64,000 nucleotides of DNA from Gnetum montanum (GCA_015680685.1 MNCI01036755.1:62001-126000); one strand, 5' to 3'; positions 1 through 12,600 are shown, numbered from the stretch's first letter. The notes: a model not told the origin generated them from the sequence alone. Program-made: numbers and translations.

Positions 1-2290
1 AGGGTCTAGCCAACAAGTTGTATGGGTTTATGATCCCAAGGAGCCCACTATAGTTGAGTGTAGGAAATTACTTAGGCTTAGGGGATGAAGCCTAGAATTT
101 TTGGTAATAAATGAAGATCATTATCACTTCATATGTGCCAAAATTCAGGTAGGCATGCTCATCCCAAGGATAGAAAAAATGTGAAAAGGAAGTACAAACT
201 CATCCACCATGATACAAAGGAATACATACCTTTCTCATACAACAAGATACCCTTAAATGAAACCTATGCATGCATCCTTTCTTATTTAATTAAGATGGAT
301 GAAGGGGATGGAAAGGCCAGTTTAGATAAGAAATGAGATGAAGAGGAGGAGTTTGGGGTTGAGTCCAAATATGAGAAACTCATTGAGGAGCTCTTTCAAC
401 AATTAATCCCCAAAGCCACAATGCCTACCTCAACTTCCCTTGCCTCTTCCATAGGATAGATCCCTGAGTCCTTGATTCCTTCCTATCCAACCATGTTTGG
501 GCCAATGCCTATTATAGCAACACATCAAACATAATCGGTGCCACAAGCAACAACCTTCCCTTTCTCCATGCTATTCCCACACAACCATAGTCTGTGTGGT
601 CATCATCAGTGGTTGTGATTATCATTAATTCCTTTTTTCACCTAGATGGGGTCCATAGTAGAACCCCTAGTGACCCAAGGATCACATACACCTTTTGTCC
701 CTTTTATGCCCTAGATACTAGCACAAATGTATTTTTCCCTATTTAGTCCACCTGTGATGATGATAACCCAACCTCTCCTCTCAATGCCACAACTCATTGC
801 GAGGTCATAGGTCTCCCAAATCACATCCTAGCCTTTCATGCAAATCCCATAACCCATAAGCGCTCCTCAAGAACTAGATCAAGCCTTCCAAATGATCTAA
901 GAATTAACAGAAGAGTTACAAAGGCTTAAGGCTTCCACATCTTAGACCTTTAAAATAATGGATTTTTACCAGGATGATCCTATCAGTCTTATGGCCTCTC
1001 AACTAACTCTTCCCATAGGTGTCTCCATATGAAAATTCTCTAAGTACAACGATGAAGAAAACCACAACTCACATATTATAAATTTTTGATTTAAGTGATT
1101 GTTATTGCAAGCTTGGCCAAACATAATAATGTGAACCTTCCTTATGTCTCTTATGGGAAAAGCCCTAGATTGGTACCGTGCTTTATCAAGAGGATCCATA
1201 CCCTCTCTAGAAGACTTGATTACACAATTTACTAACCATTTCAAGTATAACTTGAAACCTAACATAACCCTTAACTAATAAATGAAGGTCAAGCAAGGAT
1301 CCCTTGAGTCTGTGCAAAGTTCATACAATGATGGAATACTTTGCTTAATGAGATTTTGAAACCAATAGCTGAGATACACCTTTTAGTTATATTCAAGAGG
1401 AAGGTTAATGACTTTATCAAGTTGAAACTATATTTCATGAATCCATGGTCATTTAACCAGGCTTTTTCTTAGACTAAGAACATAGAGGGTGCCATAGAAG
1501 CTAGTCATGACCCCACCTATTTGGTGTATAAAAATCAACATGCATGAAAGTATCAGAAAAGGGGAAGGAAAAACAACATAGCGATGGCCATTATGGAAAA
1601 GGAAAGAAAAATGATCACCTAAGGGCTAAGAACAAACCAACCTAAGGTCCTTGCTAACAATAATAAACAATATTCAATGTCTGGGATGTCTACATTCCTA
1701 ATTTTAAACAAAAAGAGTAGTCAAAATATACTAGGTTACTCTTAAAGACATTAGAACTCCTTGACAAATTATTAAATATTGGGAGGATACAATATAAGAA
1801 AATGATAGAAAATACCTAAAAGAGGCATGAGAGACTATGTGAGATAGCCAAAGATCCCACTCATGTAACCAAAGCTGATCTTCCTAATTAATCATTTCTA
1901 TCATTATTATTAGTTGCTTGATCAAGATACAGACTTTTGCCTAGGGCTAAAAGATGACTTGCAAAAGATGATAGATAAGGATGAACTAGTGCTTGATGCC
2001 TCCTACTTAGTTAGGAATCAAAAATAAATCAATGAACATCTATAAGGACCCATTAAATACCAATAATAACCCATATACCATAGTAGCATTCAATGTCAAC
2101 AATAACGTAAGGCCTATGAGGGAACCATTCGTGATTTGGGTACCTTCTTATAATGAAAGGGGTCCTTCAAATTCCACTAGTTCAAGGTCCCCATTTATTG
2201 TAAGGATATTATCACCAACATCCCCTAAGGATCATTTCATAATTAAAATAACCCTCCCAATTCAATTGAGTCCACTCGTATAACTAAACA
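1..2290 (+). pseudogene. gag: Decayed gag of family A element copy A1 (Tat-like Ty3/gypsy)
   Basis: Remnant of the structural capsid/nucleocapsid polyprotein that packages element RNA. It enters the window already inside the N-terminal part (about 20-345, with HFICAKIQVGML). The Retrotrans_gag core follows at about 955-1310: FYQDDPISLMAS, then GKALDWYRALSRGSIPSLED and HFKYNLKPNI. A C-terminal part at about 1690-2290 includes SKYTRLLLKTLELLDKLL and MNIYKDPLNTNNNPY. Each block has a collinear match in copy A3 on the minus strand (28.0-30.9 kb), which fixes the reading. Many in-frame stops and frameshifts make it non-functional. The start and the 5' LTR lie left of the window. Confidence 0.8.
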
Positions 2291-2590
2291 ACAGCCCCCC
2301 ATGGTGGCTACTGTAATCGCTTCTTCTTCCCAACTAGTTATGGACAACAAGAAGTCCCCAATCAAACAATGTAAGAAGCCTACACAAAAGCCTAAAAAAA
2401 TGATAAGAAAGCCAAGGCATGAAAGGAAGTGGGCCTACCAAATCCCACTCCCATTTCATCCATGTCCATGAACTCTACTACCTAGGCTACTTCAACTAGT
2501 AAATCACAAGAGGACTCCCAAACCTAAGGGAAGGGGAAAGAGGCAAAGAAACAACAACCAAAACATGAAGTTCACATTTTGGGACACATG

Positions 2591-3113
2591 AAGGAAGTTA
2601 GGAACAATAGGAATGAAAAGTATACGACCAACAATAAAGACTTTCTCAAAGCAATAGAATAGGTCAAAGAGTCATTAAAGCAAAAGAATACACTCCTTAG
2701 CTTATATAACCTTGTCATTACCTCCTCTGCATAGTGTGAAGAAATAGTTAAGATGTTGACCTGTATTCCCATTAGCAAGGACATCCCTACTAATGAAGAA
2801 TCCATCCATTTAGTTATGTTACTATCTTCACCTAGGGATGAAGGAAGTTAGGAACAATAGGAAGTTAGGAACAATAGGAATGAAAAGTATACGACCAACA
2901 ATAAAGACTTTCTCAAAGCAATAGAATAGGTCAAAGAGTCATTAAAGCAAAAGAATACACTCCTTAGCTTATATAACCTTGTCATTACCTCCTCTACATA
3001 GTGTGAAGCAATAGTTAAGATGTTGACCTGTATTCCCATTAGCAAGGACATCCCTACTAATGAAGAATCCATCCATTTAGTTATGTTACTATCTTCACCT
3101 AGGGAAGAAGTGA
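2591..3113 (+). repeat. Near-perfect 267-bp tandem duplication in A1
   Basis: The segment beginning GAATGAAAAGTATACG at 2611 recurs at 2878 and stays almost identical for the whole unit, with only a few substitutions (for example CTCTGCATAG against CTCTACATAG). At the join a 17-bp piece, GAAGTTAGGAACAATAG, is itself doubled (2843-2877). The duplicated stretch lies between gag and protease. It is far less diverged than A1 is from A3, so the duplication is much younger than the element. Confidence 0.9.
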
Positions 3114-3149
3114 AGTCAACGTCACTAGTGTTTTGCAATAACTATATCA

Positions 3150-3720
3150 AGATCAACCCCCAAAATAGTGAGGTAACCAAGGATCCTCTTTTAATAACAA
3201 TAAGGATAGGATGGTATAAACTGCATAGAGTACATGTAGATGATGGATTAATAACAAATGTGATACCCTATACCATCATTGAGCATTTAGGTTTAACTCA
3301 ACAAATACAACACATGTTGACATAATGAGTTGCTGTTAAGGCATCTATCTCTTTAGACTTTGTGGCAAGAAGGAAATTTCCCATAACAACCAACTTCTTG
3401 GTGGTGGAGGAAACACTAGGAGTTAACCTTATCTTGTAGAGGTATTGGTTAGCTCAATTATGAGTTGTGTCTTCACCCATCCACCAACAAATTCACTTGC
3501 CTTAAGAGGGAGGTGAAATAATCATTCATGGTGACAACACGATTCTCCTAATAGTCAACAACATAGATATAGAATAGGGGTCTAAAGTGGAGTTTTAGGA
3601 AGAAACTCCTAGCCAAAAAGTCAAAAAGCCAAAAGGAGTAGAAGAGGCCAAAAAAAAAAAAAATACAATGATGGAACTAGATATATGCTATGGGAAGAGC
3701 TCCCCTTCAGCATCATAAGT
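3150..3720 (+). pseudogene. Protease remnant of A1 (retropepsin-like)
   Basis: Aspartic protease region of family A, which would cut the polyprotein. It reads IRIGWYKLHRVHVDDG then ITNVIPYTIIEHLGL, the layout of plant gypsy proteases in which the active-site Asp is followed by a NVxPY helix. The usual D-G/S-G triad appears as DDGL. The downstream block (IIIHGDNT, INNIDIE) matches copy A3 closely. Stops are present. A run of A residues near 3650 shifts the frame. The downstream sequence is not joined to RT, which begins 7.6 kb later. Confidence 0.7.
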
Positions 3721-4087
3721 GAAGGAGACAAGGAATACAAACTTGTACAAAATAGATCGTATACATTTCCTAATCTCTCAAAGATTAGGAAACATTTGCA
3801 CAAGTAATGTGTACCCCTAAGCCTCCCACCCTATGCACCTATGACCATGTAGCCATATCCACTTATAGCCTTTTAACTTAGTTTATACTTTATTTATTTG
3901 TGCCACTTTGTTAAATTTTAATTTGCATATAGCCAAAGTTTACTCTTGTTTGTATTTTTACTTATTACAGCCTTTTATTTTCTCTTTTATCATGTTAAAT
4001 ACATAAAAACACCATAAAAACTTTAAAACTAGAAAATCCATAAAAAAATTTAAATCATAAAATAGACAAGAAAAAATATGTTTTTCT

Positions 4088-4168
4088 CTACAAAACACAA
4101 AGCCCACCACGGCCTAAAACTAGAAAAATCCTATGGCCCACCATGGTCTTAAATTGGTAAACAATGTC
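4088..4168 (-). repeat. Two degenerate units of the family A GGCCAT repeat
   Basis: On the minus strand the sequence reads CTAGTTTTAGGCCGTGGTGG and, next to it, a unit with GGGCCATAGG. These match the unit that is expanded to about 15 copies at 26.5-27.04 kb in copy A3, and they sit at the same place, downstream of the antisense gene's last exon. Two further degenerate units lie at about 11,040-11,100 upstream of RT. Confidence 0.6.
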
Positions 4169-4508
4169 ATAACTTATTTTCTTTTTAGCTTCCAACCTTA
4201 TTGCCTAGCCAATTTTGACCTTTTAAGTTAGCCAATGTAGCCTTATACCAATGTCACAATGTAACACCATGTAACCATAATAAAACCATAATGCTAGAAT
4301 GGTATAACCAAAATTAAAACTTAATAATATTAATTAAATTATTTAAGACATGATAGACATGGCCACATAGTGTGGAAAAAGTTCAAACAATACACAATAA
4401 AATAATAAGACCATTTACATCTAAATCATTGGCTAACACTAGCCATAACAACATCAACATCAAACATGATCAACAACTAGAACAACTAAAAATAGATCAT
4501 TGCTGATG

Positions 4509-7500
4509 CTAGTGTGCATTTGGAGGAGGTGGAGGGTCATTTCCATCCTCATCATTGGGACCATCGATATCTGGTGCCTATAACATGACAACACAAAGAT
4601 AATTAGTAATCAACACAAATAGAAAATCAAATTAATAAATTAAACAAAAATAAAAAATAATAAAACCATATCACAAAAAACTTAAGGGGACTCTAGCATG
4701 ATGTATTTCAGGGGAAGATGCTAAATGCCTATCTCCAAACAATGGAGGATTTGGTCTTCTATCATGTGGGCCTAGTCCACATTCCCTAGATTAATTCCTG
4801 TGAAGATGTTACTCTTGTAAACATCTATTCATGTAGGTAGTTCCCATGACACCGCAGTAGTAGATACCTCACCTGCAACTGTAGAGATCTAAGGAGTAGG
4901 GGATTTAGCCATAGTGAGAGTGTCTTCAAACAACTTAAAGGTACTTTCAGCTTAAATCCCTTTAACGAAAAACTCCAACTTTTGTAATTTGATAGACTCC
5001 TCTTTCAACCACTTAAGATAAGACTCATGATAAGCCTTATACTTCTTCTTATGATCTTTTGGTGCCTAGATCCACTATAGAACTCAATCACAATAATCCT
5101 TTTACTCTTTGGCCTTGCGGGTGATTCGGTCCATCTATAATCACTACTCCACCATCTCTCAAGCAAGGGCAACCTTGTCATGAATGATGTTCTAGTAGTA
5201 GGCCCATGTGATCTCATTGGTTCATAAGGACTCTATGTTAGCCACTTGGGCTTTCAGAAAAGCCTTGAGATCCTATAGATCATTGATCACCTAGGCTTAC
5301 CTCTTCCGTAGGGATACATTTGACCTTTGGAATTCCCATGAAGCCTTCGTTCATGAAATTGAAATATTAGTTGCACTTTCATACAACTTTTGTACATATT
5401 TCATAGAACATTTTCCACTTTAGGAAGAATACTAGGTAGTAAGTCTATCTCCATGTCACTATTGGGATCTAAAGCAATCTTAGGCATTGAAAACAATACA
5501 ACCATAAAATATACCCATAAGCACAATATACAATAAGTATAGTCATAAGCATAACATATAACCAATATATCTCTAAAAATCAACATAAAATAATTAAGGC
5601 AAAATAAAACAAAGTTCTTAGCAATTTTAGTAGCAACTTGTTGTAATTGATCAATGATATCCTTGGCCACCCCATGCATGAATTCCACTTTGTCTGGAAT
5701 CTCTACCCATGGTTTCATGTGAAATGTAGGGGTAGAGGCTTCTACTTGGGGCTTGATGTCTACAACAAGTATAACAATCAAAAAATCATCAGAAAAAAAC
5801 CTAAAATATAAAATAATAAACTATAATGAATGACGTAAAAGTGTTTTCATACCTAGATCCTCATCTGAGTTGACAACTGGGGGTTCACTTGATAATGGTT
5901 AATCAAATAGGATGTCCAGGTCATCCAACACAACATTGGACAACCCCTCATCCTCATACTATTGTAGAAGTTCCTCCTCTAAGTGCATCTACTCTATTGC
6001 TACTCCTGTAGCTTGGGCTACCAATTCTTGTTGATTGTTTAGAAGAAAAATTAACCTAAAATATTAAAATTACATAACAAAATAATAGCACAACCTTAAA
6101 ACCTTAGAACATAAGACTTAAAGCATAGAATGAAAAAACATAAATAGCCAAAGTTAAAAACATACTAGTAACCACCCCATGTGTTTAACCAAACTTAAGT
6201 GTAAGCCTTCTCTTGAAATGCTGCTTAGTGGCTGGTATTGCTTCCTCAACTATGGGTCACTTCAACTTTGCTCTAGTCACCCCATCAACTTTAGCATGCA
6301 ACTTCTTGGCCCTCTCATCATTAGCTTGCTCAACATGAGGCTTTAGCCCCATGCTATGAAGGGAAGCACAACACCTACCACTAAGTCCCTTAGTGGTGAT
6401 AGATTGTGACTCCTCAACATCCTCTAGTGGATTTTGGACCTACATGGTTGGATAAATGTGTTTTATCCAAGGCCTGGAAAGTTGGGATGGGTCTTGTCTT
6501 ACCCATCATCTATCCCTCCTCACCAGCAAGAACTTTGAAAATCTTCTCAAATATGCTATAAAGAATGCATAGTGCATGTAGCATATTGTGAGGTCCTCCT
6601 AAAGTTTGAGGATTTTCTCTTGTAGTCTAGTGGTCAAGTGAGCAACCTAGTTAAATTGAGCACCTTTTGTTAGAACCTTCATCATGGTCTACACTTGGGT
6701 GACGTTGATATCTTCTTGTATGATAGTAGCTTTGGAAAGGCACTACACCTAAAAAAGGGATAAAATTCCCTTACTTCTAGTACCTAGAAATCCTCTAGGG
6801 CCAACCCAAAATGGTGACAACAAGTACTTGACCATGACTTCACCTCCTCACAATGACTGACCTCTTTTGCTAGTTTGGTGTCAACTCTCATCCCTTCAGT
6901 GGAAACACCAAAGACATCATAGAAGATAGCATCATTAATGGAAAAGGTGGTAAGCACATTATGAATCTTGGTAATAAAATTCTTGGCTTGTTCATTGAAG
7001 GAGTCAATAATGTTCACCATCTCAGTAGCAGGGATGGTTGGGTTAGATGCCATGAAAAGATCAAGCAAACCTGCATGAGCAATGTTTGCTTGAATATTTC
7101 CAGGTGTTTGTTTCTTCAACCAATGTTGTGCCAATTCCACCTCACCATATTTTAGCATGAGATTTTCCTCAAGGCATCTTAAAACAACCAAGGTGATGCT
7201 GGAGGAGATGGAAGCCCTTGTAAGACAATAAAAATGACTAGTTAGCTTAGGCATCGATGGATCATGCAAAGAAAAAACATAATAATAATAAAAATTAAAG
7301 CCATAAGAACAGATAAAACCTAAATATCCTAAAATGATATAGCCATGAAAAAATTAGTATAACATAACAAAACAAAAATTCCTTCCTTTCTTCGTCTTGC
7401 TCAATGAGGATTATGTGGAGGTCCTAGTGGTAGTGCCCTCTTTTCTAATGCATTTAGGGACTAGCCACTAATTATGCATAATCTTAGTGGCTACACACCT

Positions 7501-9618
7501 CTTGAAGGCTAGAGAAAAGATGTTAGTGTATTTATCAAAATTGTTCTTTAACTGATCAACCACTGTATTCCTGATTATTGGGTTTTTGGTAAATACACCC
7601 ACTACAATTTAAGCCACTGCCAAGGTTTGATCATTCTTGATCAAACCTTGATCACTACCCATGTACCTACAAGATATTGATAGAAAATGATAATCTAAAG
7701 AAGAATAGATAAACCAAATAAACCAAAACATAACAAATTTTCATCAAACTATACTTACCCCTCCAAATGACATGCCATGCTAGGAGGATTCTGGAACAAT
7801 GTGTGGGCGCGATGTGCCATCATTAGAGTGTTAGCATTATAGAGAGAAAAGTTTGGCATGTTCTAGATTTGGGATGGTTGGCAGGTCCCCCTAGTACCTT
7901 TGCTATCCAACACTTTCTGTTCTAGGTTGGTCTTGAGATCATCCATTATGAACTTGATGATCATATTGGAAGATTAAGGCAACAAAGTCTCCACAATGGC
8001 ACCACCTATATAAGCAGACAAGTGTGATCACATCATCACACTAAAGTTTTATAACAAGTAGGCAAGGAACTCCCTTGACCCTAGCTAGAACCATAGAGAA
8101 CCTCGCTCTAGAACCATGTTAGCAGGAGGAGTGTTTGGTTTGGGTAGGTTGATACAACAGAGTATCCCTAGCAACTCAATGACCACTAGGATGGGCTCAA
8201 GGAAGGCTTGTAGGGGAACAACACACATTGTTAGGACCATGTTTTGAACACTTAGAACAAAAATAAAAAAAAACTAGGAACAACCATAATCATAACCAAG
8301 TACAACAACAATCATACACCAATTTGAATTTCACAAGAATTTTGCTAAACACCCTAGTTAATGGTGAAACTAGCCATAGTAAAAACTCTAGGCATATTAG
8401 TTCAAAATTCTTTAAAAATTCAAAATCAACATGAAAATAGCCTAAGAAAGTCTTGAACATGATGACCAAAGTACAACAACATCAACATTGCAATCCTAAA
8501 CTTAAAAAAAATTCAAAACACTAAAAGTTTAACCAAAATTGAAGAAAACAACCATAGGAAATCATTGATAAAAAAATCAAAGAAATTTTAACATTAATGA
8601 AACCAACTCTAAACCACTCCAAACATCACTAAGTATCCCCAAGAGCATGGGACGTTGGTGGAAAAAATCATCTAAAATGCCAATGCTACCCATCTTCATA
8701 GGGGTGAAACCCCTAAACCCAAAAACCTTAATTTGCACAACCTCACCATAAAAATCATAAAAAAAATCAACCACAAATCCAAATGCAGTGATTATAAGAT
8801 CTTTTTAAAGATTAAATAAGGCCTAAAAACTCATAAATATAAATTACCTATTAATTTAGTATAAAAAATTCATTAAATAACATGAAAAATGGCATGGAAA
8901 CACACCTACATTAGCTAATGAAAAAATTTGCCCAAAATTAATTGTTTGCCCAAATTACATGATACCATAGCCATTTGAAACCTAAGACCATGTAATAAAA
9001 ATAAATAACTTCAAAAACCAAAAATTCCTAGATGTTTTTGGGCAAAAAATTACACAAATACCATAAAAATAGCATAAAACTGAGAAACTCATTGTGAGAT
9101 GGCTGATGGAAAAATTCATAGAAAATTAACTGTGTACTAGAATCAAGTGATTTAGCCACTATTTCAAACATAAAACATCCAATTATAGCATTATAAAAGA
9201 AAAAATTAATAATTCCTAACTATTTTCTTAATAAAAAAAATACAGAAGTGGTGTTGCTTTTTTAACAAAAACAATAAAAATACATAAAAATTAATTGAAA
9301 TCGAATTTATAACCTACACAAAACCAAATCTAACACCAAGGAAATAGTGAAAACACATAAAACCCACATAGAAATAGTATAGGATTTTCTTAAAATTTAA
9401 TTTTAATTGACATATTGGCCTAGATATGAGAAAATGCTTAGAGCACAAGAAAAAACAACAAAAACACATAAAAAATAGCGAAGAATGGTACACCTAGTGG
9501 TGATTGCAAAAAATAATTTCCTAATGATGGACCATGGTAGATGGAAAAGGCCCATGGGTACTGCATCAACCTCTTCTAGGGTAGGGTTCTTGTTGTTGCT
9601 TGCCTTACTCTTTGACAT
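4509..9618 (-). pseudogene. Nine-exon antisense accessory gene of family A, copy 1
   Basis: Unrecognised spliced gene on the strand opposite gag-pol, reconstructed by comparison with copies at 46.0-49.7 kb and 24.7-26.3 kb. Exons: 9618-9494 (starts MSKSKASNNKNPTLEEV), 8206-7758, 7666-7393, 7216-6784, 6748-6166, 6055-5853, 5759-5619, 5478-4684 and 4577-4509, about 3.07 kb in all. Donors GTGTAC, GTAAGT, GTACTA, GTATGT and GTATGA and acceptors such as TTGTTGTAG, CCCTTTTTTAG and AATATTTTAG are visible. Exon 4 holds the longest open stretch (ATEMVNIIDSFNEQAKNF; FYDVFGVSTEG). Exon 8 is Lys/Glu-rich (YLKWLKEESIKLQKLEFF). The last exon ends in an acidic tail with PPPP. Several stops and three lost donors make this copy a pseudogene. 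The intron between exons 4 and 5 is only 35 nt, probably deleted. Exon 2 is 111 nt longer than in copy 4. Confidence 0.75.
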
Positions 9619-9639
9619 GGTGAATCAACAGTGCTGAAA

Positions 9640-10082
9640 ACCTTTAGAAATATTCAACAATCTTCATAAAAACACTACTTTTGGGGTGAAATTTTCTAAG
9701 AACCTCTGAGGATTAATGAAGTTTGTACTTAAAATATTTGTTATAGCTCTTAACCAGAGTGTTTCCAAGGGAGATAATGATTTGTGTAAGTAATTTTTGG
9801 TAAAACAATAATAAAAACTAATCTTTACCTAGGACCCTCCTTCAAACCCTTATTGCCAAATTCATGTACTAAACTCATGGTGCACTAATAGTACATAGTG
9901 GAGAAAGTTCCAACAATGATGAGATGGTGGGAGTTCCAAAAAAAAAACATTTAAAATTTAAATTTGGATGGGCCCCACTAGGTGCCTCCCATGCAAAGTG
10001 GGTTTAAGGCATTGAAACCTTCTCTATGTTGGGGTTTAACCTCATTGAAACCTATAGAAACCTTTTTCAACCTCATACCCTT
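9640..10082. other. Upstream flank of the antisense gene, no gene seen
   Basis: On the minus strand this is the region 5' of the antisense gene's first exon. It contains GCACCTAGTGGGGCCCATCC (about 9969-9988), which recurs as GCACCTAGTGAGGCCCATAC at 45,670 upstream of copy 4. The promoter side is therefore shared by the two copies. I see no convincing TATA box and no other coding region. Confidence 0.5.
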
Positions 10083-10700
10083 CTCACCCACACTAGTTAG
10101 CATGGATCTAGTATGGGTTCTAGCCTCTCATCCCCAAAATTGTGAAACATTATACCCACATTACCATATTTAGAAGCTAGAGTAGACACTGGCTAATACC
10201 AAGTCTCGGGAGAGGCTAGAACTCTCGGGAGAGGCTAGAACTCTCCATGAAAAATTAGGTAATCACACTAGGCAAGGCCTCATCCACACTAGCTAGCATT
10301 TCTCAAGGGAGTATAACATTTACACACATGAACCAAAACTTGATACGACCTCAAAATGAGTTCATAAAGCATAAAACCCCATTGGAAGCCCCTAGGAGAT
10401 CCAAAACCCTGTTGAATCCAATCAAAAGTAGCCAAAACCTTGAAATTTAGTGGAGAAATGCTACGGGTCACCTCATCCATGCTAGCCAATGTGGCTCCAA
10501 TGTGGTTGGATGGGGTATAACTATAAAACACTATAATTGGCCTTCTAGTTGACATATTTTGAATTTAAAACCTCTCTCTTTGGCCTATGGTAGCTAGGAA
10601 TTGACAAAATACAAGTCAAAATTCATGTCTAACATCATCCCAACATTGAGGAGCCCCTCACCCACACTGGCCAACATGGGTCCAATGGGGAGGCTCTGGT
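10083..10700 (+). repeat. Degenerate ~190-bp tandem repeat
   Basis: A motif of the form CTCACCCACACTAGTTAGCA recurs at 10,083, 10,279, 10,472 and 10,657, at intervals of 196, 193 and 185 bp, each time followed by CATGG/CTCCAA-type sequence. Similarity between motifs is weak. The array lies between the antisense gene and RT of A1. The following 10.70-11.34 kb is T-rich, with repeated TTGACCTTGTTT-like words and no gene. Confidence 0.55.
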
Positions 10701-11380
10701 AGGGTTTTATGATCATAGGGGTATTGAGAGGTTTTTATGGATCATCCCCCTCTCAAATCATACCCCTCTCAAATTGACTTTATCAAATAGATTATTTATT
10801 AACATGTATTCTGCTTTAATTGATTTGACCTTGTTTCATGGTTTTTTGACTTATTTGAACCTTGTTATGTATTATTTACCGTATTACCATTAGTTGACCT
10901 CATTCAACCTCTACATAACTTCAGTTTCACTATACCTACCATATTTTCTCTATTATGGTCTATGTTGATCCTCATTTAGCCTTTGATTGGTGTTAGTTTA
11001 TGGGGTTTGATCATTCTTGACCATCGTTTGATACCATGTAACTATGGCTACCAAGGACTTAAACTAGCAACATGGCCTGCTAAGGTCTAAAACTAGCAAA
11101 AATGTAATCTTAGTAGACCTTTTTTTATCATATTTTTCATACTTTCATTATGCTTCAATTTGTTTTGACCTTGTTTAACCCTTATTTGACCTTATGTGGC
11201 CTTTGTTCTAACCTATTTATCTTCATATACCTCTTATAGCCTTGGTTGATCATGTTTGCATCCTATTTGATCTTGAAATAGCACATATTTTCATAGTTAC
11301 TAAGATGTTTTGTATTGTTTTGGCATTATTTATTCATTTTTACCTAGATGCTACTTAATGTGCTAATGGTTGACATGCAG

Positions 11381-12600
11381 AACTAGAGTATGAGCACTTG
11401 GGAGCAAATCAATTTGTCTTTGAGCCCAAGTAGGCTCCATGGTGATGTTGAATAGTATATTGATCCTAATTACCTAGATCTTGAGCTTGAGAGTCTTGTT
11501 GACTACATAGAATCTATAGAGAAAACTCTAGCATGGCCTAAAAACCTAGTCAAAACCCTCAAACTTGAAGTTGACGACATTACTTAAGGTCTTCTAGTCG
11601 AGGTTCTTGTCATGACACATAGTGGTGAGAAGAAAACACTAAAATTAAGCTCCTCATTGGAACCTCAAAAGGATTGAGACATCACTAAGATCCTACAAGA
11701 CAATAGTAAGGTTTTTGCCTGGTCATATGAAGATATGCCGAGTCTAGACCCATGTTTAGTCCAACATAACATCATCCTCAATCCCAGCATCAAAACAGTC
11801 AAGAAAAAAGTCTGTAAAATTAGACATAATTTGGCCCTAGAAATTCATGATGAAATCAAAAAACTATACCAAACAAGTTTCACTAAAGTTGTTAATTATG
11901 TGGAATGGATATCCAACATAGTGGCAGTCCCTAAGAAAAATGGGAGTATTTGCATTTGCATTAATTTTTGAGACCTAAATAAGATAACTATCAAAAATAA
12001 TTTTCCTTTGCCTAGTATTGATCAACTTATTGACACTAAAATTGGGAATGCCTTATTATCCTTTATGGATGGGTTATTGGGATATAACCAAATTAATATT
12101 ATCCTAGAACATCAACTTAGTACAACCTTCATGATCCCTTTGAGTACCTTTTGTTATACTATGATGTCCTTTGGCCTAAAGAACATAGGAGAAACCTACC
12201 AAAGAGCTATGAAATATATCTTTAGTGAGTATATGCAAGGTTTGCTCAACAAGGATGTAGATGATATAGCTATTAAGTCCAAAGTGATCAACAACCATGT
12301 GCATGACCTTGACCTTGTGCTTAATGCCTCAAGTATGACTTAGGCTTAATCCCAAGAAGTGTGTCTTTGGTGTAAAAACTGGTAAGATGCTTGGCTTTGT
12401 ATTATTTGAAGTACGAATACATGTCAATCCTAATAAGGTTAAATCCATATCCAACTTGGTAGCACCAACTAACCTTAAGAAGCTTTTGGGACTACAAAGA
12501 AGTTTACAGTTTATCCTTAGGTTTATCGCTAGGCTTACGGATAAGTTTCAATCCATGCAATATTTTCTTAAGAAAGGCATTCACTATGAGTGAATGGCTC
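11381..12600 (+). pseudogene. Reverse transcriptase of A1 (Tat lineage)
   Basis: RT copies element RNA into DNA. One frame runs from just after the splice-like AG at 11,380, through VFAWSYEDMPSLDP (from about 11,710), a lineage hallmark, to VEWISNIVAVPKKNGSI, NNFPLPSIDQLIDT, LLSFMDGLLGYNQI, and FGLKNIGETYQRAMKYIF. The catalytic YVDD box is read as DVDD at about 12,256, so the leading Tyr is lost. Stops interrupt at several points (for example 11,448, 11,585 and 11,969), and frame changes follow 12,340. Order and spacing are those of a normal RT palm and fingers. Confidence 0.9.

Larger units (their letters stand above)
3804..11380 (+). other. Candidate large intron between protease and RT of A1
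   Basis: Tat/Ogre-type elements can have an intron between the protease and RT reading frames (established knowledge). Here a possible donor, CACAA-GTAATG, lies at 3804 after the last protease-linked coding sequence. A convincing acceptor, TGCTAATGGTTGACATGCAG, ends at 11,380, with a branch-point-like CTAAT, and opens directly into the frame that leads to RT. The interval contains the antisense gene and short tandem repeats. The acceptor is good; the donor is only one of several possible. The model is inference. Confidence 0.3.

Noticed and set aside
5005-5217. 70-codon minus-strand frame
   Set aside because: Wrong frame within exon 8 of the accessory gene; the frame shared with copy 3 is a different one.
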